Shown here: positions 8,666 to 17,732 of the stretch, one piece after another
How the letters are laid out: the number at the start of each line of letters is the position of its first letter
Position numbering within the stretch: position 1 is the first letter of the stretch
Source: an uncultured bacterium
GTDB lineage: Bacteria; Spirochaetota; Leptospiria; Leptospirales; Leptonemataceae
Assembly: GCA_937928085.1 (NCBI GenBank)
Contig: CALFVU010000007.1
Span: forward strand, 1 to 64,000
DNA: 64,000 bases
Direction: 5' to 3'
The notes under the pieces: generated by a model
The model's input: only the letters and a program-made list of their open reading frames with translations
Database searches by the model: none
What the model was told of the DNA's origin: nothing
Program-made: the position numbers and the translations under genes

Positions 8666-11600
8666 ATGAAGCCTATTATAGAATTTTTTCTAAAAAAAAG
8701 TATCTTTGGTAATACTTTAACTTTATTATTACTAGGATGGGGTATCTATGCAGGCTTTACCATTAGTAGAGAAGCTTTTCCTCCAATTGATTTTGATATT
8801 GTAATTGTTACTACTATATTTCCAGGAGCCTCTCCTGCAGAGATAGAAAAATTAGTAACACAGCCTATCGAAGAACAACTCAAAGGAGTAGAAGGAATTA
8901 AAGAAATCCGTTCCTCTTCTATAGAAAATCGTTCTGGTATTACTATAATCATTGATCCCGATGCAAAAGATACAAAAAAAGTTATAGAAGATATTCGCTC
9001 AAGTGTAGATCGTGTTACCAATCTTCCCAAGAATGTAGAAAAACCAATTATTTTAGAAATTACTTCAAGACAAATACCTATTATAGAAGTGAGTTTACTT
9101 TCCAAAGATAATTCTGTAGATTATCAAACACTTAGAAATTATGCAGAAATCCTTGAATCCAAATTAAAGTTTATTGATTCAGTTGCAAGAATTGATAAAA
9201 GAGGTTGGAGAGATAAAGAATACATTGTTAAGTTAGACCCTTATAAAACTAACAATAACTATATCGGCATAGAACAAATTTTGCAAGCTTTAAAACAAAG
9301 AAACATCAATTTTCCGGGTGGAGAAATCATAACAAAAGGGATGTCAGAAATTATTAGAACTGTAGGTGAATTTGTAGAAATATCTGACATCGAAAATTTG
9401 TTTATTAGATCAAATGAAATAGGTCAGGGAGTTCGAATTAAAGATATAGCTAAAGTTGTTGAAGATTTTGCAGAGGATGAATACATACATAGAACGAATG
9501 GACAATTTTCAATTACTTTAACAGTTGTAAAAAAAGAAAAAGGAGATATAATTACAACTGTAGAAGAAGTAAAAAAAATAACTAATGAATTTAAAAACAT
9601 CTTACCCGAAAATATACAAATAGAATTAATGAATGATCTCTCTTTTTATGTAAAACGAAGACTTAACATACTTTTAAATAATGCAATTACAGGTCTTATA
9701 TTAGTGATTGGATCCTTATTTTTCTTTCTTGGTTGGCGAACTTCTTTAATTGTTGCTTTAGGATTAGTTCTTTCTTTAGCAACTACATTAATCATCTTAA
9801 AACTCTTAGGTATTACAATAAACTTAATCACTATGATAGGTTTAATTATTGTAATTGGAATTTTAGTTGATGATGGAATTGTTGTAAGTGAAAACTTTTA
9901 TCGATATCTCGAAATGGGTTATAAAACATATGATGCTGCGATAAAAGGAGTATCGGAGGTTTTAGCTCCAGTTACAGCTTCTGTATTTACAACTATTATT
10001 ACTTTCGCACCTTTAATGTTTGCCTCAGGTATTTTTGGCAAATTCCTTTTCTATATTCCTTTTGTCGTTATTGTTTCACTAATTGTATCTCTATTCGAGG
10101 CATTTTTTTTAATGCCAGCTCATTTATATGATTTAAATAAATATAGTAAAAGAAAAGAAATAAAAATAGAATCAGGTTTCTTTTATCATTTAAGAACTAA
10201 ATATTATGAATCTATTTTGCAATGGATTTTAAAGCATAAATGGATTACATTTTTTAGTTTAATTTTTCTGTTTATTTTTTCTTTTATTCTGCAACTCGTG
10301 TTTGGAAAATTTAAATTGTTTACTGGAGCTGGAGAAGCATTTTTTATAAAAATGAAAGCTAATCCTACAATCCCTTTAGAAAAAATGGATGAATTTAATC
10401 AATACCTTAGTAGAGTATTTATGGAACTACCTAAGACTGAAATTGAAAATTTTAGAACATCTACAGGTATTAGTCAACAAAGTCCAACTGATATATTAAC
10501 TAAAAGAGGAAGCAACTATGCTATGGCTATAGTGTATCTTACTCCTGAAAACAAAAGAAAAAGAACGGGAGAGGAAATCGTTGCTCAAATAAGAGAAGAA
10601 ATTAGCTGGTTATTGGATCCAAAAAAAAGAGAAACAAATTCACAAGAAAAATACAAAATATTTGATGAATATAAACACTTAGAAGGAAAATTAGATATCT
10701 TACAAATTGATTTATTACGTGGTGGACCTCCTGTAGGAAGACCAGTAGCTATTGAAATTATTGGAAATGATTATAAAATTTTAAAAAAAATAGCTGAAGA
10801 ATTCAAAGAAAAATTAAAAAATATCAAAGGAGTTAAAAGCATTGATGATGACTACGAATTGGGAAAATACGAAATTCAATTAAAAATCAATGAAAAACTT
10901 GCTGCAATCACTAGAGTTAATGTTGAAAGTATCAGTTTAGTAGTCAACACTGCATTTAAGGGAGTAGTACCTACAACTATCAAAAAAGGTACTGAAGAAA
11001 TCGATATTCGTGTTCGATATGATGATGCGTATTACAAAAGTCTGGAGACGTTAAATCAATTGTATGTGTTAAATGATTTTGGTCAATTGATACCTATCAA
11101 AAAAATGATACAAATAGAAAAAAAACAAGGTATCGTAGCTTACAATCATCTAAATGGAGAAAGAATGGTAAGTGTTTACGCTGATATAGACGAAAGGATA
11201 ACTACCTCTGCAGAAGTAAACAAAGAAATAAAAAAATACATCAATCCAATTATAAGTAAATATCCAGGTTATGTAGTACGACTAGGAGGAGAAAATAAAG
11301 ATACTGAAGAATCGATTGACAGTTTAAAGAAAGCTTTTCTTGTAGGTAATGTGATCAACTTTATGATTCTATCTTCGATGTTTGGATCTATTATTTTACC
11401 TTTTATCATACTTTTAACAATTCCCTTTGCTTTAATTGGAATATTTATCACATATACATTACACCAGGAACCATTGAGTTTTTTAGGTCTAGTAGGATTC
11501 GTAGGTGTTGCAGGAGTAGTAGTAAACAATGCCATCGTTATGATTGATTTAGCTATTAATTTAAAAAAACAAAATCCGGAACTTTCTTACGAAAATGCAA

Positions 11601-11848
11601 TTATTCAAGCAGCATCGACTCGATTAAGACCTATTATACTCACGACTCAAACTACAGTATTGGGATTAATTCCAACTGCTTATGGTATAGGTGGTAAAGA
11701 TCCTTTTCTGGTCCCTTTATGTCTTTCTTTAGCTTGGGGACTTGTTTTTGCTACTTTTCTTACTTTGTTTATTATTCCTTTATTTTATGTAAAAGCAATG
11801 AATATGATTGAATTTATTAAAAAACAACTTAAACTAAAAGAATATTAA
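8666..11848 (+). CDS. RND-family efflux transporter permease (AcrB-like)
   Basis: 1060 residues, the usual length for the trimeric inner-membrane pumps that couple proton influx to export across the envelope. The N-terminal helix is followed by the porter motif GASPAEIEKLVTQPIEEQLK. Helix 4 carries the proton-relay Asp pair D402-D403 (GILVDDGIVVSENFYR). A second set of helices begins near residue 885. Helix 10 reads GVVVNNAIVMID, so the AcrB-type Lys at this position is missing, as in a large subgroup of RND pumps. No membrane-fusion protein or TolC gene is adjacent, so partners must be encoded elsewhere. Substrate unknown. Confidence 0.9.
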   Translation: MKPIIEFFLKKSIFGNTLTLLLLGWGIYAGFTISREAFPPIDFDIVIVTTIFPGASPAEIEKLVTQPIEEQLKGVEGIKEIRSSSIENRSGITIIIDPDAKDTKKVIEDIRSSVDRVTNLPKNVEKPIILEITSRQIPIIEVSLLSKDNSVDYQTLRNYAEILESKLKFIDSVARIDKRGWRDKEYIVKLDPYKTNNNYIGIEQILQALKQRNINFPGGEIITKGMSEIIRTVGEFVEISDIENLFIRSNEIGQGVRIKDIAKVVEDFAEDEYIHRTNGQFSITLTVVKKEKGDIITTVEEVKKITNEFKNILPENIQIELMNDLSFYVKRRLNILLNNAITGLILVIGSLFFFLGWRTSLIVALGLVLSLATTLIILKLLGITINLITMIGLIIVIGILVDDGIVVSENFYRYLEMGYKTYDAAIKGVSEVLAPVTASVFTTIITFAPLMFASGIFGKFLFYIPFVVIVSLIVSLFEAFFLMPAHLYDLNKYSKRKEIKIESGFFYHLRTKYYESILQWILKHKWITFFSLIFLFIFSFILQLVFGKFKLFTGAGEAFFIKMKANPTIPLEKMDEFNQYLSRVFMELPKTEIENFRTSTGISQQSPTDILTKRGSNYAMAIVYLTPENKRKRTGEEIVAQIREEISWLLDPKKRETNSQEKYKIFDEYKHLEGKLDILQIDLLRGGPPVGRPVAIEIIGNDYKILKKIAEEFKEKLKNIKGVKSIDDDYELGKYEIQLKINEKLAAITRVNVESISLVVNTAFKGVVPTTIKKGTEEIDIRVRYDDAYYKSLETLNQLYVLNDFGQLIPIKKMIQIEKKQGIVAYNHLNGERMVSVYADIDERITTSAEVNKEIKKYINPIISKYPGYVVRLGGENKDTEESIDSLKKAFLVGNVINFMILSSMFGSIILPFIILLTIPFALIGIFITYTLHQEPLSFLGLVGFVGVAGVVVNNAIVMIDLAINLKKQNPELSYENAIIQAASTRLRPIILTTQTTVLGLIPTAYGIGGKDPFLVPLCLSLAWGLVFATFLTLFIIPLFYVKAMNMIEFIKKQLKLKEY

Positions 11849-12148
11849 TTTTTCTAAAAAAAAAGAATTTTTTGTTCTAATTTAGTATAAAAAGTAGAAT
11901 CAATTATTATCTTTTTATTTTTTGATTTCTCCAAGGTTGAGATATAACAAATTAAAAAAAATTTATAAAAAAAAGAACCAATCAGTAAGTGAAATGTGAA
12001 AAAAACCTCTTTAGTTTAAAGATCAATTTTAGTGAATATTTGAAATATAATAAAAATGGTTAAGGTTATCACCTAATAGGAATTTTATAATACGTTTTTG
12101 TTATTAAATAATGATTTACAAAAAATTTTAAAATTTAATTTTAACATT
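11849..12148. other. Intergenic gap with a lone -10 element
   Basis: About 300 AT-rich bases between the RND pump and the CoA-transferase gene. TATAAT at 12086-12091 (and another at 12046-12051) could be -10 boxes, but no good -35 is seen at proper spacing. Transcription from the second would start near 12098, leaving a 50-base leader before ATG 12149. No other gene or RNA was seen. Confidence 0.35.
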
Positions 12149-13441
12149 ATGAAAAAATGGATAGAATATTATCAATCTCGAAAAATTTCTCCCGAAGAAG
12201 CTATGAGTTTTATTAAAAGCAATCAAAGAATTTTTATTTCCGGTAATGCTTCGATTCCGTGGACTTTAATAAAAGCTCTTCAAGCCAAAGCTAACCAACT
12301 AGAAAATGTAGAATTAAACCATCTTTTAACTTTTGGAGAAGATTATTTTGCTAAATACGAAGGAATTCGTCACAATGCTTGGTTTTTGGGACCTTCTATC
12401 CGTAAATCCGTAAATGAAAAAAAATCTGATTATATACCTATTTTCTTATCTGAAATTGCAAAATTAGTACGCTCCGGAAATTGGCCAATTGATGCTGCTT
12501 TAATTCATGTATCACCTCCCGATCGATATGGATATATGAGTTATGGAATAGAAACTTCAATTACAAAACCATGTACAGAAATGGCAAAACTGGTAATTGC
12601 ACAAGTTAATAAAAAAATGCCAAGAGCTCTTGGAGATTGTTTTATCCATGCAACTCAGATAGATTATTTTGTTGAAGCTGACGATGATTTATATGAATTA
12701 AAAAATTCAGAACCAGTAGAAGTAGAAAAAGAAATAGCTAAAAATGTAGCTAAATTAGTCGATAACGAAGCTACATTACAATTAGGTATAGGAGGTATAC
12801 CTAATGCTGTTTTAAAAGAATTAGAAAATCATTTCGATTTAGGAATTCATACAGAAATGTTTTCAGATGGAATATTACCTTTACTCGAAGGAGGTGTAAT
12901 CACAAATCAAAAAAAAGGGATCCATCGTGGTAAAATAATTTCTGGTTTTTGCATGGGTAGTCGTGAGCTTTATGATTATATAGACAATAATCCATTATTC
13001 GAATTTCACCCAAGCCATTATACAAACGATCCCTTTTTGATTGCTCAAAATTACAAAATGACTGCTATTAATTCCGCAATAGAAATCGATCTTACAGGAC
13101 AAGTTTGTGCGGATTCTATTGGAGATTTTATTTATAGTGGAATTGGTGGTCAAGTTGATTTTATTCGAGGAGCTGCAAGATGCCCTAACGGAAAGCCTAT
13201 TATTGCTCTCCCCTCTACTGCAAAAAATGGTACAATTTCCAGAATTGTCCCTTTTTTAACAAAAGGTGCAGGTGTTGTAACAAGTAGAGGCGATGTACAT
13301 TGGGTTGTCACAGAATATGGTGCAGTGAATTTATATGGAAAAAATCTCAGAGAAAGAGCAGAACTTTTGATAAGTATTGCTCATCCAGATTTTAGAAGCT
13401 GGTTAAGGAAGGAATCCAAATGGGCAGAAAAATCTTTATAA
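12149..13441 (+). CDS. Acetyl-CoA hydrolase/transferase family protein (4-hydroxybutyrate CoA-transferase-like)
   Basis: 431 residues from ATG 12149. A TTG at 12098 is open, but the homologous part starts at KKWIEYYQSRKISPEEA and the TTG lies where a transcript would begin. The family moves CoA between acetyl-CoA and an organic acid through a glutamyl-CoA intermediate. GLGIHTEMFSDG-like text gives the probable catalytic Glu236, and LQLGIGGIPNAVL, DLTGQVCADS and GIGGQVDFIRGA are the substrate and CoA-binding loops. Likely cytoplasmic carboxylate or short-chain acyl metabolism; the acceptor acid cannot be read from sequence. It overlaps the next gene by 22 bases. Confidence 0.88.
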   Translation: MKKWIEYYQSRKISPEEAMSFIKSNQRIFISGNASIPWTLIKALQAKANQLENVELNHLLTFGEDYFAKYEGIRHNAWFLGPSIRKSVNEKKSDYIPIFLSEIAKLVRSGNWPIDAALIHVSPPDRYGYMSYGIETSITKPCTEMAKLVIAQVNKKMPRALGDCFIHATQIDYFVEADDDLYELKNSEPVEVEKEIAKNVAKLVDNEATLQLGIGGIPNAVLKELENHFDLGIHTEMFSDGILPLLEGGVITNQKKGIHRGKIISGFCMGSRELYDYIDNNPLFEFHPSHYTNDPFLIAQNYKMTAINSAIEIDLTGQVCADSIGDFIYSGIGGQVDFIRGAARCPNGKPIIALPSTAKNGTISRIVPFLTKGAGVVTSRGDVHWVVTEYGAVNLYGKNLRERAELLISIAHPDFRSWLRKESKWAEKSL

Positions 13442-13800
13442 TTATTTTTATCATCCCTATTCTTTTTTGTAATAAGGAATCAAAATCCCAAGAATCCAAA
13501 ATTCATATAGGAAATTTAATTGCTCAAAAAAATTTAAATTTTGATTATGTAGAAGGAGATATTATCGATTGCAAAAATATATCTATTCGATATTTAAAAG
13601 GAGATATACGCGGGGAGAAAAATCAAAATATTATTGTTGATGTTATGAGAGGTAACGTACAATCAGGAAATGCTAAAATAAACATTTTAGAAGGAAATAT
13701 TATCAATGGTAAATCAGTTTCTGTTAGACTGTTAATCGGTATAGATTTTAGCAATCAAGCCATCATAAATCAACAGATAAAACCAAAAATTGAATTTTGA
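13420..13800 (+). CDS. Small putative lipoprotein
   Basis: 126 residues. MGRKIFIIIFIIPILFCNKES gives a lipoprotein signal with Cys17. AAGGAAGG lies seven bases before the ATG. The mature part has a repeating beta-like pattern in which a xx-EGDI/KGDI/RGNV/EGNI turn recurs about every 16-20 residues, suggesting a small beta-solenoid or beta-sheet stack. It overlaps the upstream CoA-transferase by 22 bases and the downstream gene by one base, so all three are cotranslated. Function unknown. Confidence 0.6.
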   Translation: MGRKIFIIIFIIPILFCNKESKSQESKIHIGNLIAQKNLNFDYVEGDIIDCKNISIRYLKGDIRGEKNQNIIVDVMRGNVQSGNAKINILEGNIINGKSVSVRLLIGIDFSNQAIINQQIKPKIEF

Positions 13801-14567
13801 TGCCGTGGAATTGGGAAACAAATCAACCTTACGGGGCATATAAAAAATTATTAATTCCTAAAGAAAAATTAAAAGAAGAAAGTTTACTTCTTAAACCTGT
13901 CTTGTTAGAATTAAAAGAAAAATATCAAAATCAAAAACTAAAAGAAGTAGAAATAGCTTTTGAGTTTTTTTGGAATTATTATTCTTTAAGAAACAAGAAA
14001 CATTTGTTTAATATAAAACAAAATAAAATATCTTATCAGAAAAACATATTTGAATTGTTAGAAAATATTCGATTTCGTAATGTACCTGATTCAATTCGAA
14101 TTACTTTTTTAAATTGGTCTAAAAATCAATGGAACATCAAATTATTAGACTATAGTCCTACCCCGTACGAATTGTTGATCTTTCAGAGTAAAGGTATTCG
14201 AATTGTTACTATCGATTGGGAATGTGCTCTAAAGGGAGAATTTGTTTTTGGTATACGAGATGCTTTTGAACATATTCTTCATGATTTAGAACATTGTTAT
14301 AACTTTTATAGAGAAGATTATATTCATTCAGAACAAACACGTATTTTTGGACTCCTTTTGCAAACCTATCCGGAAATACAAATTTTTTTAAACAAAAATA
14401 TTGTTTTTAGAAAAAAATGGGAATATTTAATTTCGGATATGAATTCTTATCCAGAACATTTACGTCAATATGCTAAAGCAATCTTTTATGAATTTTTAAA
14501 AACTACACAGAAAATACAAGAAACTATTGAAATTGGAAAAATAAAAAAAATTATAGAAATTTTATAA
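13800..14567 (+). CDS. Hypothetical protein with a His/Asp/Glu motif
   Basis: About 255 residues from ATG 13800, which overlaps the preceding stop as TGATG; a TTG one codon earlier is also open. It is cytoplasmic by composition, with no signal or membrane span. The region around residues 155-175, DAFEHILHDLEHCYNFYRED, holds three His and several acidic residues on what is probably one helix, reminiscent of a metal or di-iron site. No family is recognised. The position in a coupled operon with a CoA-transferase and a lipoprotein gives no clear role. Confidence 0.5.
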   Translation: MPWNWETNQPYGAYKKLLIPKEKLKEESLLLKPVLLELKEKYQNQKLKEVEIAFEFFWNYYSLRNKKHLFNIKQNKISYQKNIFELLENIRFRNVPDSIRITFLNWSKNQWNIKLLDYSPTPYELLIFQSKGIRIVTIDWECALKGEFVFGIRDAFEHILHDLEHCYNFYREDYIHSEQTRIFGLLLQTYPEIQIFLNKNIVFRKKWEYLISDMNSYPEHLRQYAKAIFYEFLKTTQKIQETIEIGKIKKIIEIL

Positions 14568-14616
14568 ACTTTAAAAAGAATTGACAAATTTAGAGAATTA
14601 AAATTATTCAAAAAAT

Positions 14617-15081
14617 ATGAAAAAAGTATTATTTTTATTTGTAATTTTTTTTGTTTATTGTTCTACATCTCAAGAAAAACAAGAAGAAAATCAAAAAGGT
14701 TGTGTTTATGGAAATTGTGAAAATGGATTTGGAAAATATATTTACGATACTGGAGATATTTACGAAGGAGAATTTAAGAATGGTGTAAGAGACGGAAAAG
14801 GAAAAATGATGTATACTAATGGAGACGTTTTCGAAGGAGAATATAAAAATGATTTAAGAGAAGGCTATGGTACTTATATTTTTAAAAATGGTGATATTTA
14901 TACTGGAATGTTCAAAAAAGGAATTCGCGATGGAGAAGGAATGTATAAATTTAATGATGGCACTCTTTACACGGGCACTTTTATAGAAGATGGCAGGCAA
15001 GGAAAAGGAAATTACAAAATATCCGAAAATGATTTAAAAGAAAATTGTGAATTACAAAATCAAAAATTATTTTGTTTTTAA
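14617..15081 (+). CDS. MORN-repeat lipoprotein
   Basis: 154 residues. The lipoprotein signal is MKKVLFLFVIFFVYCSTS (Cys15). Then come at least four MORN repeats with a 23-residue period: YEGEFKNGVRDGKG, FEGEYKNDLREGYG, YTGMFKKGIRDGEG and YTGTFIEDGRQGKG, preceded by a partial one (GNCENGFGKYIY). MORN repeats form a curved beta-hairpin sheet that usually binds proteins or lipids. The C-terminal tail has two Cys. The next gene starts inside this one, an overlap of 35 bases. Confidence 0.85.
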   Translation: MKKVLFLFVIFFVYCSTSQEKQEENQKGCVYGNCENGFGKYIYDTGDIYEGEFKNGVRDGKGKMMYTNGDVFEGEYKNDLREGYGTYIFKNGDIYTGMFKKGIRDGEGMYKFNDGTLYTGTFIEDGRQGKGNYKISENDLKENCELQNQKLFCF

Positions 15082-16882
15082 TATTGTTTTTTTATTTTTT
15101 TTCTCAAATCTTCTTTCATTAGAAAATCAAAAACTTGAGTTTACAAATTCGATTAATCCTAATTTAAATGACTGTAATCTAGGTTATTTTTATATTGATA
15201 GCAATGAGCAGGGTTCTGGCGGTGGTCATTCTGGAGTTTTAGTTTATGATTTTGTGTTTCATTACCAGAGAGTTCTTGATGAATTTTTTGTTTTAGACAA
15301 AACAGATGTATCTTCTTTTTTATTTAGTTATAGTCGAATTCAAAATAGAAATTTAAGTTTAATTTGTATTGATAATACTTTCACTTCTGAACTAAAGATT
15401 TTGTCTGAAAATCTAAATCTTGAATTTCAAAGACATTCTTTTTATTTGGAAGAAGTCGTTTATTGGAGAGAATTAAAAGAAAATTTAAAAAACAATCAAA
15501 TTTATCTCCCTACCCTTGAATATTATACCTTTCAAGAGGATGAATTTTTAGAACCATTAAGTAAACATTTATTTTTCGAAGAACTTATCCAAATCTACGA
15601 AGGAGAAATTCATATTTATTTACTAGAGAAAATTTATAAACAATATAAAAAAAATTTATTTATAAATAAAGATAAGTTTTTGGAAATCCAAAACTTTAGT
15701 CTAGACGATCTTACAAAAGATAATTTTAAAAAAAATTTAAAAATTCTAATAGAAGAATGGGAAAAAAGAAATTTAGAGTTAGAAAATTCTTTACGAGAGG
15801 ATAAATATATAGCTATTTTAGAATCTCAAATTTATATAGAAACATTAAAAGAATTATACAAGAATCATCGTTTGTATTTTCCAGTCCTTTTAGTAGATAA
15901 AAATAAAAATTTAATGAAAATACAATCAAAAGTTTTAGATTTTTCTTTGATCAATCAAAATAATGCTATTTTAAAATCAATTCAAATTCAAATCATAAAT
16001 GAATTAAACAAACTAATACATTCTGTCAATTCCAAAGAACCATTTACCAATATCCAAGTCACCTTACAAAAAATTTCAAATCTTTCGAATCAATTACTTC
16101 TTTTATTAGAAAAACCACATCTAAGTTTACAACAACAAATATATATTCTCCATACTCCACAAGTTCCTAAAATGATCACAATAACAAATTCTATTTTAGA
16201 GAAAAAACAAATAGAAATTTTAATTAATATGATCGAAAAAAAAGAAAATTACTATAAAAATCAAATTAAGGAAATTTTTCATTATCACTTGATCACTGAA
16301 AATTGTGTTACGAAACTTTTTGATTTTTTATCTAAGAATAGTAACTTGATTTATTTAAGAGAATTAGAAAATTCTTTTACAGATACACTTAAAGGAAAAT
16401 TTATTCCTTGGGTTTCGTATTTTTATTTTAAAAATATTTTAATAAAATATCAAATTCCTTTTAAAGAATATCGTTTTTATTCATTTCGGAATGAATTGAT
16501 CGAAGAACTACGAAATCAAAATCTAAACTCACTAAAAGAAATTACTACCATCAGTAGTGAATTTTATCATTATCATCCAAATGATTCTTTTTTTATATTT
16601 TTTACAGAAAACCAAATTTATTTAAGACCTATTTTTGGTATGTTGAACTTTATCGGTTCTATAAGTTATGTATGGTTTGATTTTATAAAACAACCTTATG
16701 ACTTTTTTATTAGAAAAAACGAATTTTTTCAATCCACAAAAATAGAATTAAGAGGTGTATTTTTTTCTTTTACAGAAATTTTTTTTGTCTCTATTAGAAA
16801 AGGTACGTTTTCTCCGTTTGGTTTACCATCAAAATTCCAAACATTATTTTTTTCATTACCAAAAAAACGAAAAAAATTTTAA
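15047..16882 (+). CDS. Exported protein with DUF4105/Lnb-like permuted papain features
   Basis: 611 residues from GTG 15047, inside the end of the MORN gene. It has a signal peptide of about 25 residues. Residues 55-75 read GSGGGHSGVLVYDFVFHYQ with His61. Much later, ENCVTKLFDFL contains Cys420. A His near the N-terminus in a GHS/GHT context and a later NCxT Cys are the layout of DUF4105 (Lnb N-terminal) proteins, which have a circularly permuted papain/NlpC-like fold. Between them lies a long helical insert (residues 150-400). Possible envelope amidase, peptidase or acyltransferase. The family call is inferred from these two motifs only. Confidence 0.5.
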   Translation: MNYKIKNYFVFNIVFLFFFSNLLSLENQKLEFTNSINPNLNDCNLGYFYIDSNEQGSGGGHSGVLVYDFVFHYQRVLDEFFVLDKTDVSSFLFSYSRIQNRNLSLICIDNTFTSELKILSENLNLEFQRHSFYLEEVVYWRELKENLKNNQIYLPTLEYYTFQEDEFLEPLSKHLFFEELIQIYEGEIHIYLLEKIYKQYKKNLFINKDKFLEIQNFSLDDLTKDNFKKNLKILIEEWEKRNLELENSLREDKYIAILESQIYIETLKELYKNHRLYFPVLLVDKNKNLMKIQSKVLDFSLINQNNAILKSIQIQIINELNKLIHSVNSKEPFTNIQVTLQKISNLSNQLLLLLEKPHLSLQQQIYILHTPQVPKMITITNSILEKKQIEILINMIEKKENYYKNQIKEIFHYHLITENCVTKLFDFLSKNSNLIYLRELENSFTDTLKGKFIPWVSYFYFKNILIKYQIPFKEYRFYSFRNELIEELRNQNLNSLKEITTISSEFYHYHPNDSFFIFFTENQIYLRPIFGMLNFIGSISYVWFDFIKQPYDFFIRKNEFFQSTKIELRGVFFSFTEIFFVSIRKGTFSPFGLPSKFQTLFFSLPKKRKKF

Positions 16883-16940
16883 ATAAATACAAATTTAAAA
16901 CTTGTCTTTAAGTGATGGTAAATTATTTTGGGTATATAAT

Positions 16941-17083
16941 CCGAGGGAGGAAGTTGGGTGAAATTCCCACGCTCACGGTGGAACTGTGATTCTCCGAAAT
17001 GGAGATAAGCCAGATCTTCCCCGCTATAGTAAGCCCGTACGACTGCTATAGCGCCTACCTTCATTTGGTAGAGGGTCCCTCGG
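16941..17083 (+). promoter_or_regulatory. Cobalamin riboswitch aptamer
   Basis: The core matches the adenosylcobalamin riboswitch: GGAAGTTGGGTGAAATTCCC, then GGTGGAACTGTGA, then the B12 box region AAGCCAGATCTTCC. CCGAGGGA (16941-16948) pairs exactly with TCCCTCGG (17076-17083) to close the element, and internal stems include TCTCC/GGAGA and GCTATAG/CTATAGC. It stands out as a GC-rich island in AT-rich DNA. It precedes three lipoproteins and a membrane protein and should lower their expression when cobalamin is plentiful. Confidence 0.87.
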
Positions 17084-17095
17084 AAATAAAAATTT

Positions 17096-17170
17096 CTGGA
17101 GGGACTTTCTACGATAGAGATCTTAATATTTCGTAGTAGCCTCTCCAGCATACAAAAACCGTAAGGAGGT
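17096..17170 (+). promoter_or_regulatory. Riboswitch expression platform and ribosome site
   Basis: CTGGAG (17096-17101) pairs with CTCCAG (17143-17148), with an inner TCTACGA/TCGTAG stem, making a long hairpin between aptamer and gene. It has no U-tract after it. The strong Shine-Dalgarno AAGGAGGT follows at 17163-17170, before the GTG at 17176. Control is thus more likely at translation initiation than by termination, though that is inference. Confidence 0.5.
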
Positions 17171-17175
17171 TCGAA

Positions 17176-17730
17176 GTGAAAAAAAATTTATTTTTGACGA
17201 TTTTGATTGGACTTTGGGCTTTTGTCAACTGTAAAAATTTGGGTTTAGATAAAAATGAAGAAGATCTTTTTGATAAAAAAGCTGAAACGTTTCTTTTATT
17301 AGACGATTTAAATAAAACCCCAGAATTATTAGAAATTAACGGAAAATGGAAAGACAATTACAATTCTTATCATAAAATCTTTGCTTTGAAAAGTTCTACC
17401 TATGGAACTATCGGATATTGGGAAGGTGTAACGAATCCAATTATTGTAGAGTTTGATAATATAACAAAAACCTTATACGTAAAAGGGATTAATGAACCAA
17501 TTTGGGCTGATTGCAACAGAAATGGAACTAATGGAGAATCTGGTGTTGAGTGTTATTCTCGTATTGTATGGACAAACTATCAGGATAGTTTTTACTTTTG
17601 TGAGATTGTCTATAACAAAGGATCGTTAGATGAAGCAAAAAATGATCCCACAATAGCAAATCCCACAAATCCTGCTTTATCTGGTTGTAGTAGTTTTCCT
17701 TGGACAAAATTTACTACAAAGTTAGATTAA
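17176..17730 (+). CDS. Riboswitch-controlled lipoprotein, unknown family
   Basis: 184 residues from GTG 17176, with AAGGAGGT six bases upstream. The lipoprotein signal is MKKNLFLTILIGLWAFVNC (Cys19). The mature part is beta-rich and contains four further Cys (ADCNRNG, VECYSR, YFCEI, SGCSS), likely forming disulfides outside the cytoplasm. Aromatic segments GKWKDNYNSYHKIFAL and YGTIGYWEGV are typical of surface ligand-binding folds. First gene after the cobalamin riboswitch and two bases before the next lipoprotein, so a role in capturing cobalamin or a corrinoid is inferred from position. No named family recognised. Confidence 0.65.
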   Translation: MKKNLFLTILIGLWAFVNCKNLGLDKNEEDLFDKKAETFLLLDDLNKTPELLEINGKWKDNYNSYHKIFALKSSTYGTIGYWEGVTNPIIVEFDNITKTLYVKGINEPIWADCNRNGTNGESGVECYSRIVWTNYQDSFYFCEIVYNKGSLDEAKNDPTIANPTNPALSGCSSFPWTKFTTKLD

Positions 17731-17732
17731 AA

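Noticed and set aside
16879-17151. An open frame on the minus strand covering the riboswitch
   Set aside because: It is antisense to a clear cobalamin aptamer whose base-paired structure explains the open frame.
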